This document shows positions 8,140 to 16,819 of a DNA stretch of 64,000 bases, in pieces. This DNA is from Ulvibacterium sp965248315. Lineage in GTDB: Bacteria; Bacteroidota; Bacteroidia; Flavobacteriales; Flavobacteriaceae. The notes under the pieces were generated by a model. The model worked only from the letters and a program-made list of their open reading frames with translations. It made no database searches and was not told where the DNA came from. The position numbers and the translations under genes are program-made. Each line of letters starts with the position of its first letter. Position 1 is the first letter of the stretch. Location: contig NZ_CBDFIX010000002.1 in the NCBI RefSeq assembly GCF_965248315.1, positions 186,001 to 250,000 on the forward strand, read 5' to 3'.

Positions 8140-9106
8140 GGCAGGAATTATTGGTGGATCGGGCTATACCGGTGGTGAACTTATTCGAATTTTACTGAAC
8201 CATCCCGAGATTGAAATTGATTTTATATACAGCACCACAAGGGCGGGCAAACAAGTTACAAACGCACATCCCGACCTACTGGGGTTGACCCAATTGGAGT
8301 TCACCGGCAAGGTAAACTTAGATGTTGATCTAGTTTTCCTATGTCTAGGTCATGGCAACTCTACCAAATTCCTAAAGGAGCATCAATTTTCCGAGGATAC
8401 GAAAATCATAGACCTGAGCAATGATTTTAGATTACAGGCCGATGCCGTTTTGGATGGAAAGGAATTCGTATATGGCCTGCCCGAATTGAAGAAAGAAGAA
8501 ATACAAAAAGCCAAATATATTGCCAATCCCGGCTGTTTTGCCACGGCCGTTCAATTGGCGCTTTTACCTATGGCGCAATCCGATTTTTTACAAAATGATG
8601 TTCATATCAACGCTATGACTGGAAGCACCGGAGCAGGCGTAAGTCCCTCTGCAACTTCCCATTTTAGTTGGCGCAACAATAACATAAGTTGGTACAAACC
8701 CTTTACCCATCAGCATTTGGGGGAAATTAATGAAAGTCTGAATTCCTTTGAAAATAGCGTTGGCGAATTGTTCTTTTTGCCCAACAGGGGCAATTTTACC
8801 AGAGGCATTTTGGCTACAGCCTATACCTCTTTTGAAGGAAGTGAAGCTGAAGCCATTGAACTTTATCAAAATTTTTATGCAGATGCAGTATTTACCCATG
8901 TCGCCTCAGACCCCATTCATTTAAAACAAGTGGTGAACACCAACCAATGTCATATCCATTTGCATAAGTATAAAAGTACACTTTTGATTACCTCGGCCAT
9001 TGATAATTTACTAAAAGGAGCATCGGGCCAGGCCGTACAGAACATGAATTTAATGTTCGGTTTTCAGGAACCTTTGGGATTGCAGTTAAAAGCTGGCGTA
9101 TTTTAA
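8132..9106 (+). CDS. argC: N-acyl-gamma-glutamyl-phosphate reductase
   Basis: A 324-residue NADPH-dependent reductase that converts N-acylglutamyl phosphate to the semialdehyde. GGSGYTGGE (8-16) is the dinucleotide-binding loop, and ANPGCFAT carries the catalytic cysteine (C135). Length is usual for the family. The ATG lies inside the end of argG (eight-base overlap). Given the succinylornithine-type transcarbamylase downstream, the natural substrate may be the N-succinyl rather than the N-acetyl compound. Confidence 0.93.
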   Translation: MIKAGIIGGSGYTGGELIRILLNHPEIEIDFIYSTTRAGKQVTNAHPDLLGLTQLEFTGKVNLDVDLVFLCLGHGNSTKFLKEHQFSEDTKIIDLSNDFRLQADAVLDGKEFVYGLPELKKEEIQKAKYIANPGCFATAVQLALLPMAQSDFLQNDVHINAMTGSTGAGVSPSATSHFSWRNNNISWYKPFTHQHLGEINESLNSFENSVGELFFLPNRGNFTRGILATAYTSFEGSEAEAIELYQNFYADAVFTHVASDPIHLKQVVNTNQCHIHLHKYKSTLLITSAIDNLLKGASGQAVQNMNLMFGFQEPLGLQLKAGVF

Positions 9107-9159
9107 TCCAAATTTGAGATGAGTTTGAACCAACCAATAAAAGAATAAATTCTAAAAGC

Positions 9160-9960
9160 ATGAAAATAGCCATTATAGGAGCAGGAAATCTGGGGTTGTC
9201 CATAGCCAAGGGCGTGCTAAATACCAACGGCGCAACTACCATGTATCTTACCAAACGGAACACTGCAGAAATCAAGGATTATGAAAAGTATGGGAATGTC
9301 ACCATCACAACCGATAATCGCGAGGCCGTTAAAAATTCGGACGTACTCATTTTGGCGGTACAGCCCAGCCAATTGGAGAAGATTTTAATGGACATTAAAG
9401 ATCTTCTAACCGAGAACCACGTAGTCATATCTACAATTACGGGTTTTGGCATTTCCCAAATGGAAAGTATTATAGGTGAGGATAAGTATATTATCCGTAG
9501 CATGCCCAATACGGCCATTTCAGTGGGTCAGTCCATGACCTGTGTCTGTAGCAACGGAATGGGACAAAAACGAATCGATTTGGCCAAGGCCATCTTTAAC
9601 CGTATGGGGCATACCATGGAGATTCCCGAAAAGCAAATGCAGGCCGCTACGGTAATCTGTGCCAGTGGCATCGCCTTTTGGATGCGCTTGATAAGGGCAA
9701 CGACCCAGGGAGCCATTCAATTGGGTTTTGATGCCAAGGAGGCACAGGAACTGGCAATGCATACCTGCAATGGGGCAGCAAGCTTATTAATTGCATCCGG
9801 GAGCCACCCAGAAGCTGAGATAGACAAGGTGACCACTCCCAAGGGGTGTACCATACAGGGGCTTAATGAAATGGAACATCAAGGACTCAGTTCCTCGTTG
9901 ATACAGGGCATTGTAGCTTCCTACGAAAAAATTAGCAGAATCAAGGAAGGACAACTTTGA
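9160..9960 (+). CDS. proC: Pyrroline-5-carboxylate reductase
   Basis: A 266-residue enzyme that reduces pyrroline-5-carboxylate to proline. The Rossmann start IIGAGNLGLSIAKG, the MPNTAISVGQSM segment and the C-terminal dimerisation region are as expected. The normally invariant C-terminal stretch reads VTTPKGCTIQGL, a little off the usual SPGGTT pattern. It is placed inside the arginine operon with proA and proB, so proline and arginine synthesis from glutamate are probably expressed together. Confidence 0.9.
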   Translation: MKIAIIGAGNLGLSIAKGVLNTNGATTMYLTKRNTAEIKDYEKYGNVTITTDNREAVKNSDVLILAVQPSQLEKILMDIKDLLTENHVVISTITGFGISQMESIIGEDKYIIRSMPNTAISVGQSMTCVCSNGMGQKRIDLAKAIFNRMGHTMEIPEKQMQAATVICASGIAFWMRLIRATTQGAIQLGFDAKEAQELAMHTCNGAASLLIASGSHPEAEIDKVTTPKGCTIQGLNEMEHQGLSSSLIQGIVASYEKISRIKEGQL

Positions 9961-10077
9961 AGTACGAGGTTTGAAATACAGAAACTAAAAAAACACAAAT
10001 ATCAAAATCAAATACCAAGGTATTCTTGACCAAGCCTTTATGAACCTGGATTTGAGTTTGAATTTGAACTTTATACT

Positions 10078-11205
10078 ATGAAATTATTTGACGTATATCC
10101 GCTATATGAGGTTACTCCCGTTTCCGCCAAGGGAATTGTAGTAACGGATGACAAAGGTAAGGAGTATTTGGACTTTTATGGGGGGCATGCCGTGATTTCC
10201 ATTGGGCACACACACCCCCATTATATAAAACGGCTTAAAAATCAATTGGATCAAATCGGGTTTTATAGCAATTCCATCAAAAATCCATTGCAAGAGGAAT
10301 TGGCCGAAAAGCTAGGACGACTTTCAGGTTGCCCAGATTATAATTTGTTCATGTGCAACTCTGGTGCAGAGGCCAACGAAAATGCACTGAAAATGGCCTC
10401 CTTTCAAACCGGGAAATCCAGGGTCATAGCCTTTACCAATAGTTTTCACGGTAGGACCTCAGCGGCTGTGGCGGCAACGGACAACCCTAAAATCAACGCT
10501 CCGATAAATCAACAACAGAAAGTAACTTTTTTGTCTTTCGAAGATACGGAGGCCTTTAAAAAAGAAATCGAGAAAGGCGATGTATGTGCCGTAATTCTAG
10601 AGGCCATTCAAGGAGTTGGGGGGCTCGATGAACCTTCTACCCAATTTTATCAAACCATTGCCCAGCTCTGTAAAGAACATCATACGATATTGATTGCGGA
10701 TGAAGTACAATCCGGTTTTGGACGTAGCGGAAAATTCTTTGCGTTTCAACATCATGGCATTCAACCGGACATCATAAGCATTGCCAAAGGTATGGGCAAT
10801 GGGTTCCCTGTAGCGGGTATATTGATTCATGAAAATATAAAGGCATCCTATGGAATGCTGGGCACCACTTTTGGCGGTAATCATTTGGCTTGCGCCGCAA
10901 CATTGGCCGTTCTGGAGGTATTGGAAAATGAAGAATTGTTGGAAAATGCAAGTGTTCTGGGGAAATATTTTACCGAAAAAGCCATGACCCTCCCCCAGGT
11001 AAAACGGGTAAAAGGCCAAGGACTAATGTTGGGCCTTGAATTTGATTTTGAAGTAGCCGACCTTAGAAAGCGATTGATTTTTAATCAACATATGTTTACA
11101 GGGGGCGCAAAGGATAGATTTGTACTTCGGTTTCTGCCTGCCCTTAACGTAACCCAAGAACATTTGGATATTTTTTTCAAAGCATTAAAAGCAGAACTGG
11201 AATGA
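10078..11205 (+). CDS. argD: N-acylornithine aminotransferase (class III)
   Basis: A 375-residue PLP enzyme that transfers an amino group to N-acylglutamate semialdehyde to give N-acylornithine. The PLP lysine is K237 in SIAKGMGNGFP, the cofactor-binding Asp lies in ADEVQSGFGR, and CNSGAEANE marks the phosphate-binding region. Length is typical for ArgD. It follows a 117-base gap holding A/T-rich runs of TTTGAA-like sequence, and its TGA overlaps the proA ATG (ATGA). Confidence 0.92.
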   Translation: MKLFDVYPLYEVTPVSAKGIVVTDDKGKEYLDFYGGHAVISIGHTHPHYIKRLKNQLDQIGFYSNSIKNPLQEELAEKLGRLSGCPDYNLFMCNSGAEANENALKMASFQTGKSRVIAFTNSFHGRTSAAVAATDNPKINAPINQQQKVTFLSFEDTEAFKKEIEKGDVCAVILEAIQGVGGLDEPSTQFYQTIAQLCKEHHTILIADEVQSGFGRSGKFFAFQHHGIQPDIISIAKGMGNGFPVAGILIHENIKASYGMLGTTFGGNHLACAATLAVLEVLENEELLENASVLGKYFTEKAMTLPQVKRVKGQGLMLGLEFDFEVADLRKRLIFNQHMFTGGAKDRFVLRFLPALNVTQEHLDIFFKALKAELE

Positions 11206-12398
11206 GCTTAATTTTGGATATTGAAAAACGAAACGCCGTTTTGGCGACCATGGCAGACTTACTGAAGCAGGAAAGCGAAACCCTTCTTACGGCCAATGCA
11301 AAGGATATGGCCAGTTTTGCCGATGGGGATATCGCCATGCACGATCGGTTAAAGGTGAATGATACCAAGATAGGGGAAATGTTATTGTCCTTAAAGCAAC
11401 TGGAAGAGTCCGATGATCCTTTGGGCATTGAACGTTATCGATTTACCCATGAAAATGGGATGCAGGTAAGCAATAAAACAGCACCTTTTGGGACCGTCCT
11501 AATCATTTATGAGTCTCGTCCGGATGTCACCATCGAAGCGGCGGGAATTGCTTTTAAATCCGGAAACCGGATTTTATTAAAGGGAGGTAAGGAGTCCCTG
11601 AACAGTAACTTGGTTTTGGTCGATCTATGGCACAAGGCATTGAAGCAAAACGGGGCAGATACAAATTGGGTGGATTATTTACAATTTGATAGAACCCAGA
11701 CGCAGGCCTTTTTGGAAAACCCCACCCAAAATGTAGATTTGATCGTTCCCCGTGGCGGTGAAAGATTAATCGCTTTTGTAAAACAACATGCCACCTGTCC
11801 GGTAATCGTAAGTGGTAGGGGCAATAATTTTGTATACATACACAAGGATGCAGATTTGGATATGGCCATGGACATCATTATCAATGCCAAGACAACAAAA
11901 ATATCCGCATGCAATGCTTTGGACAAAGTCCTCATCAACGCTGAACTTCCGAACAGGGAAGTATTTATAAAGCAATTGCTCATTGCCTTGGGGAAAAGCG
12001 ATGTGGAAATTCTAGGCGATGATCATCTTGCCCAATTTGAAGGGGTTTCTAAAATTGAGAACGAGTCCATTTGGCATGAGGAGTTTCTTGATTACAAAAT
12101 AGTTCTGGGCGAAGTACCTCATCTTGAAGAAGGAATCATCAAGATAAATCGCTATAGTGGTGGACATTCGGCTTCAATCATTACCCAGAGTAATGAGGAG
12201 GCCGAAATCTTTATGAATAGTGTGGATTCCGCAGCGGTTTATCACAACGCATCCACCCGTTTTACGGATGGGGGACAATTTGGACTGGGAGGCGAGCTCG
12301 CCATTAGCACGGACAAGTTACACCAAAGAGGCCCGATCGGCTTACAACACCTTGTGTCCAATAAATGGTATGTACGAGGTAACGGACAAATACGATAG
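11202..12398 (+). CDS. proA: Gamma-glutamyl phosphate reductase
   Basis: A 398-residue NADPH-dependent enzyme making glutamate-5-semialdehyde for proline. The aldehyde-dehydrogenase fold is recognisable by the SRPDVTIEAAGIAFKSGN segment and the catalytic cysteine C237 in KISACNALDK. It overlaps argD by four bases and is followed 15 bases later by proB, its pathway partner, with which it is known to act in sequence because the acyl phosphate is unstable. Confidence 0.93.
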   Translation: MSLILDIEKRNAVLATMADLLKQESETLLTANAKDMASFADGDIAMHDRLKVNDTKIGEMLLSLKQLEESDDPLGIERYRFTHENGMQVSNKTAPFGTVLIIYESRPDVTIEAAGIAFKSGNRILLKGGKESLNSNLVLVDLWHKALKQNGADTNWVDYLQFDRTQTQAFLENPTQNVDLIVPRGGERLIAFVKQHATCPVIVSGRGNNFVYIHKDADLDMAMDIIINAKTTKISACNALDKVLINAELPNREVFIKQLLIALGKSDVEILGDDHLAQFEGVSKIENESIWHEEFLDYKIVLGEVPHLEEGIIKINRYSGGHSASIITQSNEEAEIFMNSVDSAAVYHNASTRFTDGGQFGLGGELAISTDKLHQRGPIGLQHLVSNKWYVRGNGQIR

Positions 12399-12413
12399 CG
12401 TAAAAAGAAGACT

Positions 12414-13178
12414 ATGGGCAAAAAGCGAATCCTATTAAAAATAGGGACCAATACCTTGACCAAGGAAACCAATCAGATTTCCCGTGGAAAAGTGGAGGAT
12501 ATCGGGAGGCAAATAGCAACTTTAAAGGATGATTATGAATTCATTGTCGTGAGTTCAGGAGCCATTGCCGCGGCCAAACAATTCGTGAAATTGGAGCACA
12601 ATGGAGCGGAAATTAATGTAAAACAGGCTTTGGCTGCTATTGGTCAACCTCACTTAATGCGAATCTTTCAGGAGAATTTTAGGGAGTTGGGGCTATTTAC
12701 CTCACAATGTTTGTTATCGTATTCGGATTTTGAAAATCCGGATGCCAAGGCCAATATCAAAAACACTATAAACGTATTGGTATCCAATAACTTTATTCCC
12801 ATAATCAATGAAAATGACACGGTAGCCGCAGACGAGATCCAATTTGGCGATAATGATAAATTGGCCGCTTTAACGGCGGCGTTACTTCAGGTAGATCTGC
12901 TCATTATCGCTACCAACACCAATGGCATCTATACCAAAGTATCCTTGGAAAATGATACTCCGGAGACCATAGCTTCCGTATCCGGAATCGGTACTTTAAA
13001 ACAGGAAATCAGCACGTTAAAATCGACACACGGCACTGGTGGTATGCATTCAAAAATAGAAGCGGCCACCATAGCACAGCATTCGGGCATCGAGACTTGG
13101 ATCGTAAACGGACTAAAGGACAATTTTATAACGGATTCCTTAAAAGGAATCGGAAACTTTACCAAAATTAAACAATGA
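12414..13178 (+). CDS. proB: Glutamate 5-kinase (short form, no PUA domain)
   Basis: A 254-residue kinase of the amino-acid kinase family, phosphorylating glutamate for proline synthesis. LLKIGTNTLT opens the nucleotide-binding fold, SSGAIAA follows, INENDTVAADE holds the substrate loop, and GTGGMHSKIEAA is diagnostic. It stops after the kinase domain, lacking the C-terminal PUA domain of the E. coli form, as is usual in Bacteroidota. The last four bases overlap the start of the transcarbamylase gene. Confidence 0.93.
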   Translation: MGKKRILLKIGTNTLTKETNQISRGKVEDIGRQIATLKDDYEFIVVSSGAIAAAKQFVKLEHNGAEINVKQALAAIGQPHLMRIFQENFRELGLFTSQCLLSYSDFENPDAKANIKNTINVLVSNNFIPIINENDTVAADEIQFGDNDKLAALTAALLQVDLLIIATNTNGIYTKVSLENDTPETIASVSGIGTLKQEISTLKSTHGTGGMHSKIEAATIAQHSGIETWIVNGLKDNFITDSLKGIGNFTKIKQ

Positions 13179-14113
13179 GACATTTCCTTTCCATAACTGA
13201 AATCGATTCCCTTTCCAGTCTAGTGTCCGAGGCAAGGACCCTGAAAAAAAGCCCTTTCGCGTCCAAGGACTTGGGTAGGAACAAGACTCTTGGATTGTTG
13301 TTCTTCAACAACAGTCTTAGGACACGTTTAAGCACCCAAAAAGCGGCTTTGAATTTGGGAATGGATGTAATGGTCATGAATTTTGGGAAAGAAGGATGGG
13401 CACTGGAATATCAAGATGGTACTATTATGGATCAAGGGACTTCCGAGCACATCAAGGAAGCGGCCCAAGTAGTTTCCCAATACTGTGATGTAGTTGCCAT
13501 TAGAGCTTTTGCCGGTCTAAAGGACAAGGAGAAGGATGAAGCGGAATTGGTCCTGAACGGGTTTGCAGCCTATGCCTCGGTTCCCATACTAAATATGGAA
13601 AGCTCCTTAGGGCACCCCTTACAGGCTTTGGCGGATGCCATTACCCTGGCCGAACACAGTAAGATTGCTAAACCCAAGGTGGTACTTTCATGGGCACCAC
13701 ACCCCAAGGCCTTACCCCACGCAGTAGCCAATTCCTTTGTAGAAATGATGCGGCAACAACAAGCGGAATTCATTATAACGCATCCCAAAGGTTATGAATT
13801 AAATCCAGCAATTACGGATGGTGTCCAAATAGAATACGATCAAAACAAAGCTTTGAAGGATGCCGATTTCGTGTATGTTAAGAATTGGAGCAGTTATTTG
13901 GAATATGGGCGGGTATTACAACAAGGTCCGGACTGGATGATTACCCAGGAAAAACTGGGTAAGGCAAAATTTATGCATTGCCTTCCGGTGCGGAGGAATG
14001 TGGTAGTGGAAGATGCGGTTTTGGACGGCCATCAGTCCTTGGTCGTAGAACAGGCCAATAATAGAACTTATTCGGCACAAATCGTTTTGAAAAAAATTCT
14101 GGAAGAAATTTAA
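13175..14113 (+). CDS. argF': N-acylornithine carbamoyltransferase (N-succinylornithine type, ArgF')
   Basis: A 312-residue transcarbamylase. The carbamoyl-phosphate motif is SLRTR (47-51), followed by HPLQ and HCLPVRR. Overall sequence resembles the Bacteroides succinylornithine transcarbamylase more than ordinary OTCase: the LSTQKAALNLGM and KNWSSYLEYG segments match that group as I recall it. The residue known to set acyl specificity is Pro90 in the Bacteroides enzyme and Glu92 in Xanthomonas acetylornithine transcarbamylase. Here the aligned residue is Ser90 (DQGTSEHI), which removes the Glu that favours acetylornithine, so N-succinylornithine is the likelier substrate. Assignment of the acyl group is inference. 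Confidence 0.88.
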   Translation: MRHFLSITEIDSLSSLVSEARTLKKSPFASKDLGRNKTLGLLFFNNSLRTRLSTQKAALNLGMDVMVMNFGKEGWALEYQDGTIMDQGTSEHIKEAAQVVSQYCDVVAIRAFAGLKDKEKDEAELVLNGFAAYASVPILNMESSLGHPLQALADAITLAEHSKIAKPKVVLSWAPHPKALPHAVANSFVEMMRQQQAEFIITHPKGYELNPAITDGVQIEYDQNKALKDADFVYVKNWSSYLEYGRVLQQGPDWMITQEKLGKAKFMHCLPVRRNVVVEDAVLDGHQSLVVEQANNRTYSAQIVLKKILEEI

Positions 14114-14123
14114 GGAATAAAAA

Positions 14124-14873
14124 ATGCCACATAAACTACAGGACAAAGTCTGTATCATTACCGGGGCCACAAGCGGAATGGGGAAATCCATAGCAGAGAC
14201 CTTTTCTGAAGAAGGGGCAAAACTTGTTCTTTCAGGGCGGAATACGGAAAGAGGAAATGCATTGGCCACAGAGCTCAAGGAAGCTGTTTTCATCCCAGGT
14301 GATGTAAGTGAGCCTCCCTATAATGAAAAATTGGTGCAGGCTGCCATTAATAATTTCGGAAAATTGGATGTGCTTTCCATCAATGCGGGAATTCTGGGCT
14401 TGGGCAATGTGGTTGAACTGGATTTGGCAGAATGGCAAAAAACGTTGGACACCAATCTTAGCGCTATTTTTTACTTATCCAAATACGCCATTCCCCATTT
14501 GTTAAAAGGAGAGGGCAATATACTAATCAATTCCTCCATTGCGGCCTTCAAAAGCTTTCCCAATCACCCAGCTTATTGTGCTTCAAAAGCCGCATCATTG
14601 GCCTTAATGAAACAAATGGCCGTTGAATATGGGCCTAAAATTAGGGTCAATGCTATTTGTCCCGGACCGGTAGATACCCCATTATTGTGGGATTCGGCCA
14701 AGGCTTTTGAAGACCCCGAAACTGCTGTGGAAAATGCCGGCAAGACTACCCTTTTGAATCGATTGGGTACTCCTGAGGATATTTCAAAATTGGCCCTTTT
14801 CCTGGTTTCCGAGGATTCTTCCTGGATTACGGGCAGTGCAATGACTATTGATGGAGGCATTCTAAATACTTAA
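14124..14873 (+). CDS. Short-chain dehydrogenase/reductase
   Basis: A 249-residue classical SDR. TGATSGMG (13-20) is the NAD(P) loop, NAG lies at 87-89, the catalytic set is S138, Y151 and K155 (YCASK), and PGPVDTP follows. The substrate cannot be named from sequence. It is inserted ten bases after argF' and fifteen bases before argB, so it is cotranscribed with the arginine genes although no step of arginine or proline synthesis needs an SDR. It may be an unrelated passenger or act on a side product; I have no evidence for either. Confidence 0.85.
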   Translation: MPHKLQDKVCIITGATSGMGKSIAETFSEEGAKLVLSGRNTERGNALATELKEAVFIPGDVSEPPYNEKLVQAAINNFGKLDVLSINAGILGLGNVVELDLAEWQKTLDTNLSAIFYLSKYAIPHLLKGEGNILINSSIAAFKSFPNHPAYCASKAASLALMKQMAVEYGPKIRVNAICPGPVDTPLLWDSAKAFEDPETAVENAGKTTLLNRLGTPEDISKLALFLVSEDSSWITGSAMTIDGGILNT

Positions 14874-14887
14874 CTTGAATCGAGAAT

Positions 14888-15667
14888 ATGAAATCCAAAC
14901 TGGCGATCGTAAAAATTGGGGGTAATGTCATAGAAAACAAGGAAGAACTTTCCGCTTTTCTAAACCTGTTCGCCAAAATGGAGGGTCCTAAAATCTTGGT
15001 ACACGGAGGCGGAAAGAAAGCGACCCAGATCCTAAAAAAAATGGGGATAACCCCAAAAATGGCCGGAGGAAGGAGAATCACCGATGCAGAAAGTCTAGAG
15101 GTGGTTACCATGGTGTATGGAGGTCTTACCAATAAAACGATTGTGGCACAACTTCAGGCATTGGCCTGTAATGCCATTGGGCTAAGTGGTGCGGATGCCG
15201 ATGCAATCCGTGCACATAAAAGACCTGTAAAGAATATCGATTATGGTTTTGCAGGGGATGTGGATGATGTAAATACCGAGTCGATTTCAAATTTGTTAAT
15301 CTCGGGGTTTGTTCCCGTTTTCTGTGCGCTTACCCATAATGGCAAAGGGCAGTTGTTGAATACCAATGCCGATACCATTGCTTCGGAAATTGCCATAGGA
15401 ATGGGCCATGGCTATGAGACTACCCTTTACTATTGCTTTGAAAAGAAGGGCGTACTGTCGGATATGGCCGACGACAATTCGGTTATTAAAACCATTGATT
15501 CCAAAACCTATATGGAGTTGCGGGAAAAAGACATTATTTCCGAGGGTATGTTGCCCAAACTGGAAAATTGCTTTCATGCACTTCAAAAGAATGTTTATAA
15601 AGTCTGTATTGGTGATATTTCTATGATCGATTCGGAACCTGATCTTTATACTACCTTAACCTTATAA
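14888..15667 (+). CDS. argB: N-acylglutamate kinase
   Basis: A 259-residue amino-acid kinase that phosphorylates N-acylglutamate, the second step of the pathway. KIGGNVIE opens the fold, VHGGGKKAT forms the glycine-rich substrate loop, and the NTNADTIASEIA segment matches ArgB. It is slightly shorter than proteobacterial homologues and lacks an obvious N-terminal arginine-inhibition helix, so feedback control may lie elsewhere, perhaps at the level of the leader peptide. It is followed two bases later by argE. Confidence 0.92.
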   Translation: MKSKLAIVKIGGNVIENKEELSAFLNLFAKMEGPKILVHGGGKKATQILKKMGITPKMAGGRRITDAESLEVVTMVYGGLTNKTIVAQLQALACNAIGLSGADADAIRAHKRPVKNIDYGFAGDVDDVNTESISNLLISGFVPVFCALTHNGKGQLLNTNADTIASEIAIGMGHGYETTLYYCFEKKGVLSDMADDNSVIKTIDSKTYMELREKDIISEGMLPKLENCFHALQKNVYKVCIGDISMIDSEPDLYTTLTL

Positions 15668-15669
15668 AT

Positions 15670-16737
15670 ATGGAGATATCCAAACTTACCGAAAAAGCAA
15701 TAGCCCTATTAATGAAGTTGATATCCATTCCTTCTTTTTCAGGAGAGGAGGAAGGTACGGCTTCCGCATTGGAAGCTTGGTTTACCTCTTTTACTATTCC
15801 TTTTGAACGTGATAACAATAACGTTTACGCAAAAAATAAACATTGGGATAATTCTAAGCCCACTTTGCTCTTGAACTCCCACCACGATACCGTAAAACCA
15901 AATTCTGCCTATACCAAAGATCCTTTCCACGCCCATATAGAAAATGGAAAATTATACGGGCTGGGTAGCAATGATGCCGGAGGAGCTTTGGTCTCATTGT
16001 TGGCAACGTTTGCTTATTTCTATTCCATGGAAGGACTGTCCCACAATCTTTTGATGGTCGCCTCGGCGGAGGAAGAAAATGCGGGGCAAAATAGTTTACG
16101 GGGATTACTTCCCAATCTTCCCAAAATTGATGTAGCCATTGTTGGTGAGCCCACCTTAATGGATCTGGCCATTGCAGAAAAAGGCTTGGTAGTTTTCGAT
16201 GCATCCATCCAAGGAACCCCGTCCCATGCCGCACACCCCAACGACAACAACTCAATTTACAATACCATCCCAGTATTGGAATGGTTTAAAAATTATAGGT
16301 TCAAAAAAGTTTCTGACGCTCTGGGTGAGACGAAAATGACGGTAACCCAGATCAATGCTGGAAATCAGCATAATGTTGTTCCAGGCCATGTAGACCTGGT
16401 CATTGATGTTCGGGTCAACGATGCCTATAGCAATCAGGAAATCGCAGATATTCTGATTAAGGAAGCTCCTTGTGAACTTAAGCCACGTTCATTGCGCTTA
16501 AATTCCTCGGCAATTGATAAAAACCACCCTTTGGTACAATCGGGAGTTGCGTTGGGACGGAAAACCTATGGTTCGCCTACCTTGTCCGATCAAGCGGCAT
16601 TAAGCTGTCAATCCATGAAATTGGGCCCTGGTGATAGTACGCGTTCCCATTCGGCGGATGAATTTATTTATGTACAGGAAATTGAGGAAGGAATTGACCT
16701 GTATATTCAAATTTTGGAAGGATTTTTAAGAAACTAA
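15670..16737 (+). CDS. argE: N-acylornithine/N-acylcitrulline deacylase (M20 family)
   Basis: A 355-residue zinc hydrolase of the M20 family. Metal and catalytic motifs are NSHHDTVKP, GLGSNDAGGAL and SAEEENAGQ; GEPTLMDLAIAEKG and the dimerisation domain (about 165-270) follow. In a pathway with an N-acylornithine transcarbamylase this enzyme removes the acyl group from N-acylcitrulline, not N-acylornithine. It sits directly after argB and before argH, consistent with that order of steps. The desuccinylase versus deacetylase choice is not visible in the sequence. Confidence 0.88.
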   Translation: MEISKLTEKAIALLMKLISIPSFSGEEEGTASALEAWFTSFTIPFERDNNNVYAKNKHWDNSKPTLLLNSHHDTVKPNSAYTKDPFHAHIENGKLYGLGSNDAGGALVSLLATFAYFYSMEGLSHNLLMVASAEEENAGQNSLRGLLPNLPKIDVAIVGEPTLMDLAIAEKGLVVFDASIQGTPSHAAHPNDNNSIYNTIPVLEWFKNYRFKKVSDALGETKMTVTQINAGNQHNVVPGHVDLVIDVRVNDAYSNQEIADILIKEAPCELKPRSLRLNSSAIDKNHPLVQSGVALGRKTYGSPTLSDQAALSCQSMKLGPGDSTRSHSADEFIYVQEIEEGIDLYIQILEGFLRN

Positions 16738-16748
16738 ACTCAAATACA

Positions 16749-16813
16749 AGTATCAAATACAAAATACAAGAAAACTGTATTTGAACTTGACGTTTGAACT
16801 TGAATTTGATACT
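16749..16813 (+). repeat. Nested inverted repeats between argE and argH
   Basis: Arms AGTATCAAAT (16749-16758) and ATTTGATACT (16804-16813) pair, and inside them CAAATACA (16754-16761) pairs with TGTATTTG (16776-16783). Similar TTTGAA-rich sequence precedes argD near 10050-10075. These could form RNA hairpins that trim or pace the long transcript; the sequence is also low in complexity, so chance is possible. Confidence 0.35.
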
Positions 16814-16819
16814 TTAAAT

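Noticed and set aside
10597..11019. 140-residue open frame on the minus strand inside argD
   Set aside because: It lies wholly within a well-supported gene on the other strand and has no recognisable domain or start context.
16781..16819. Upstream TTG start for argH
   Set aside because: The extra 13 residues come from the inverted-repeat gap, and the ATG at 16820 gives the normal family start.
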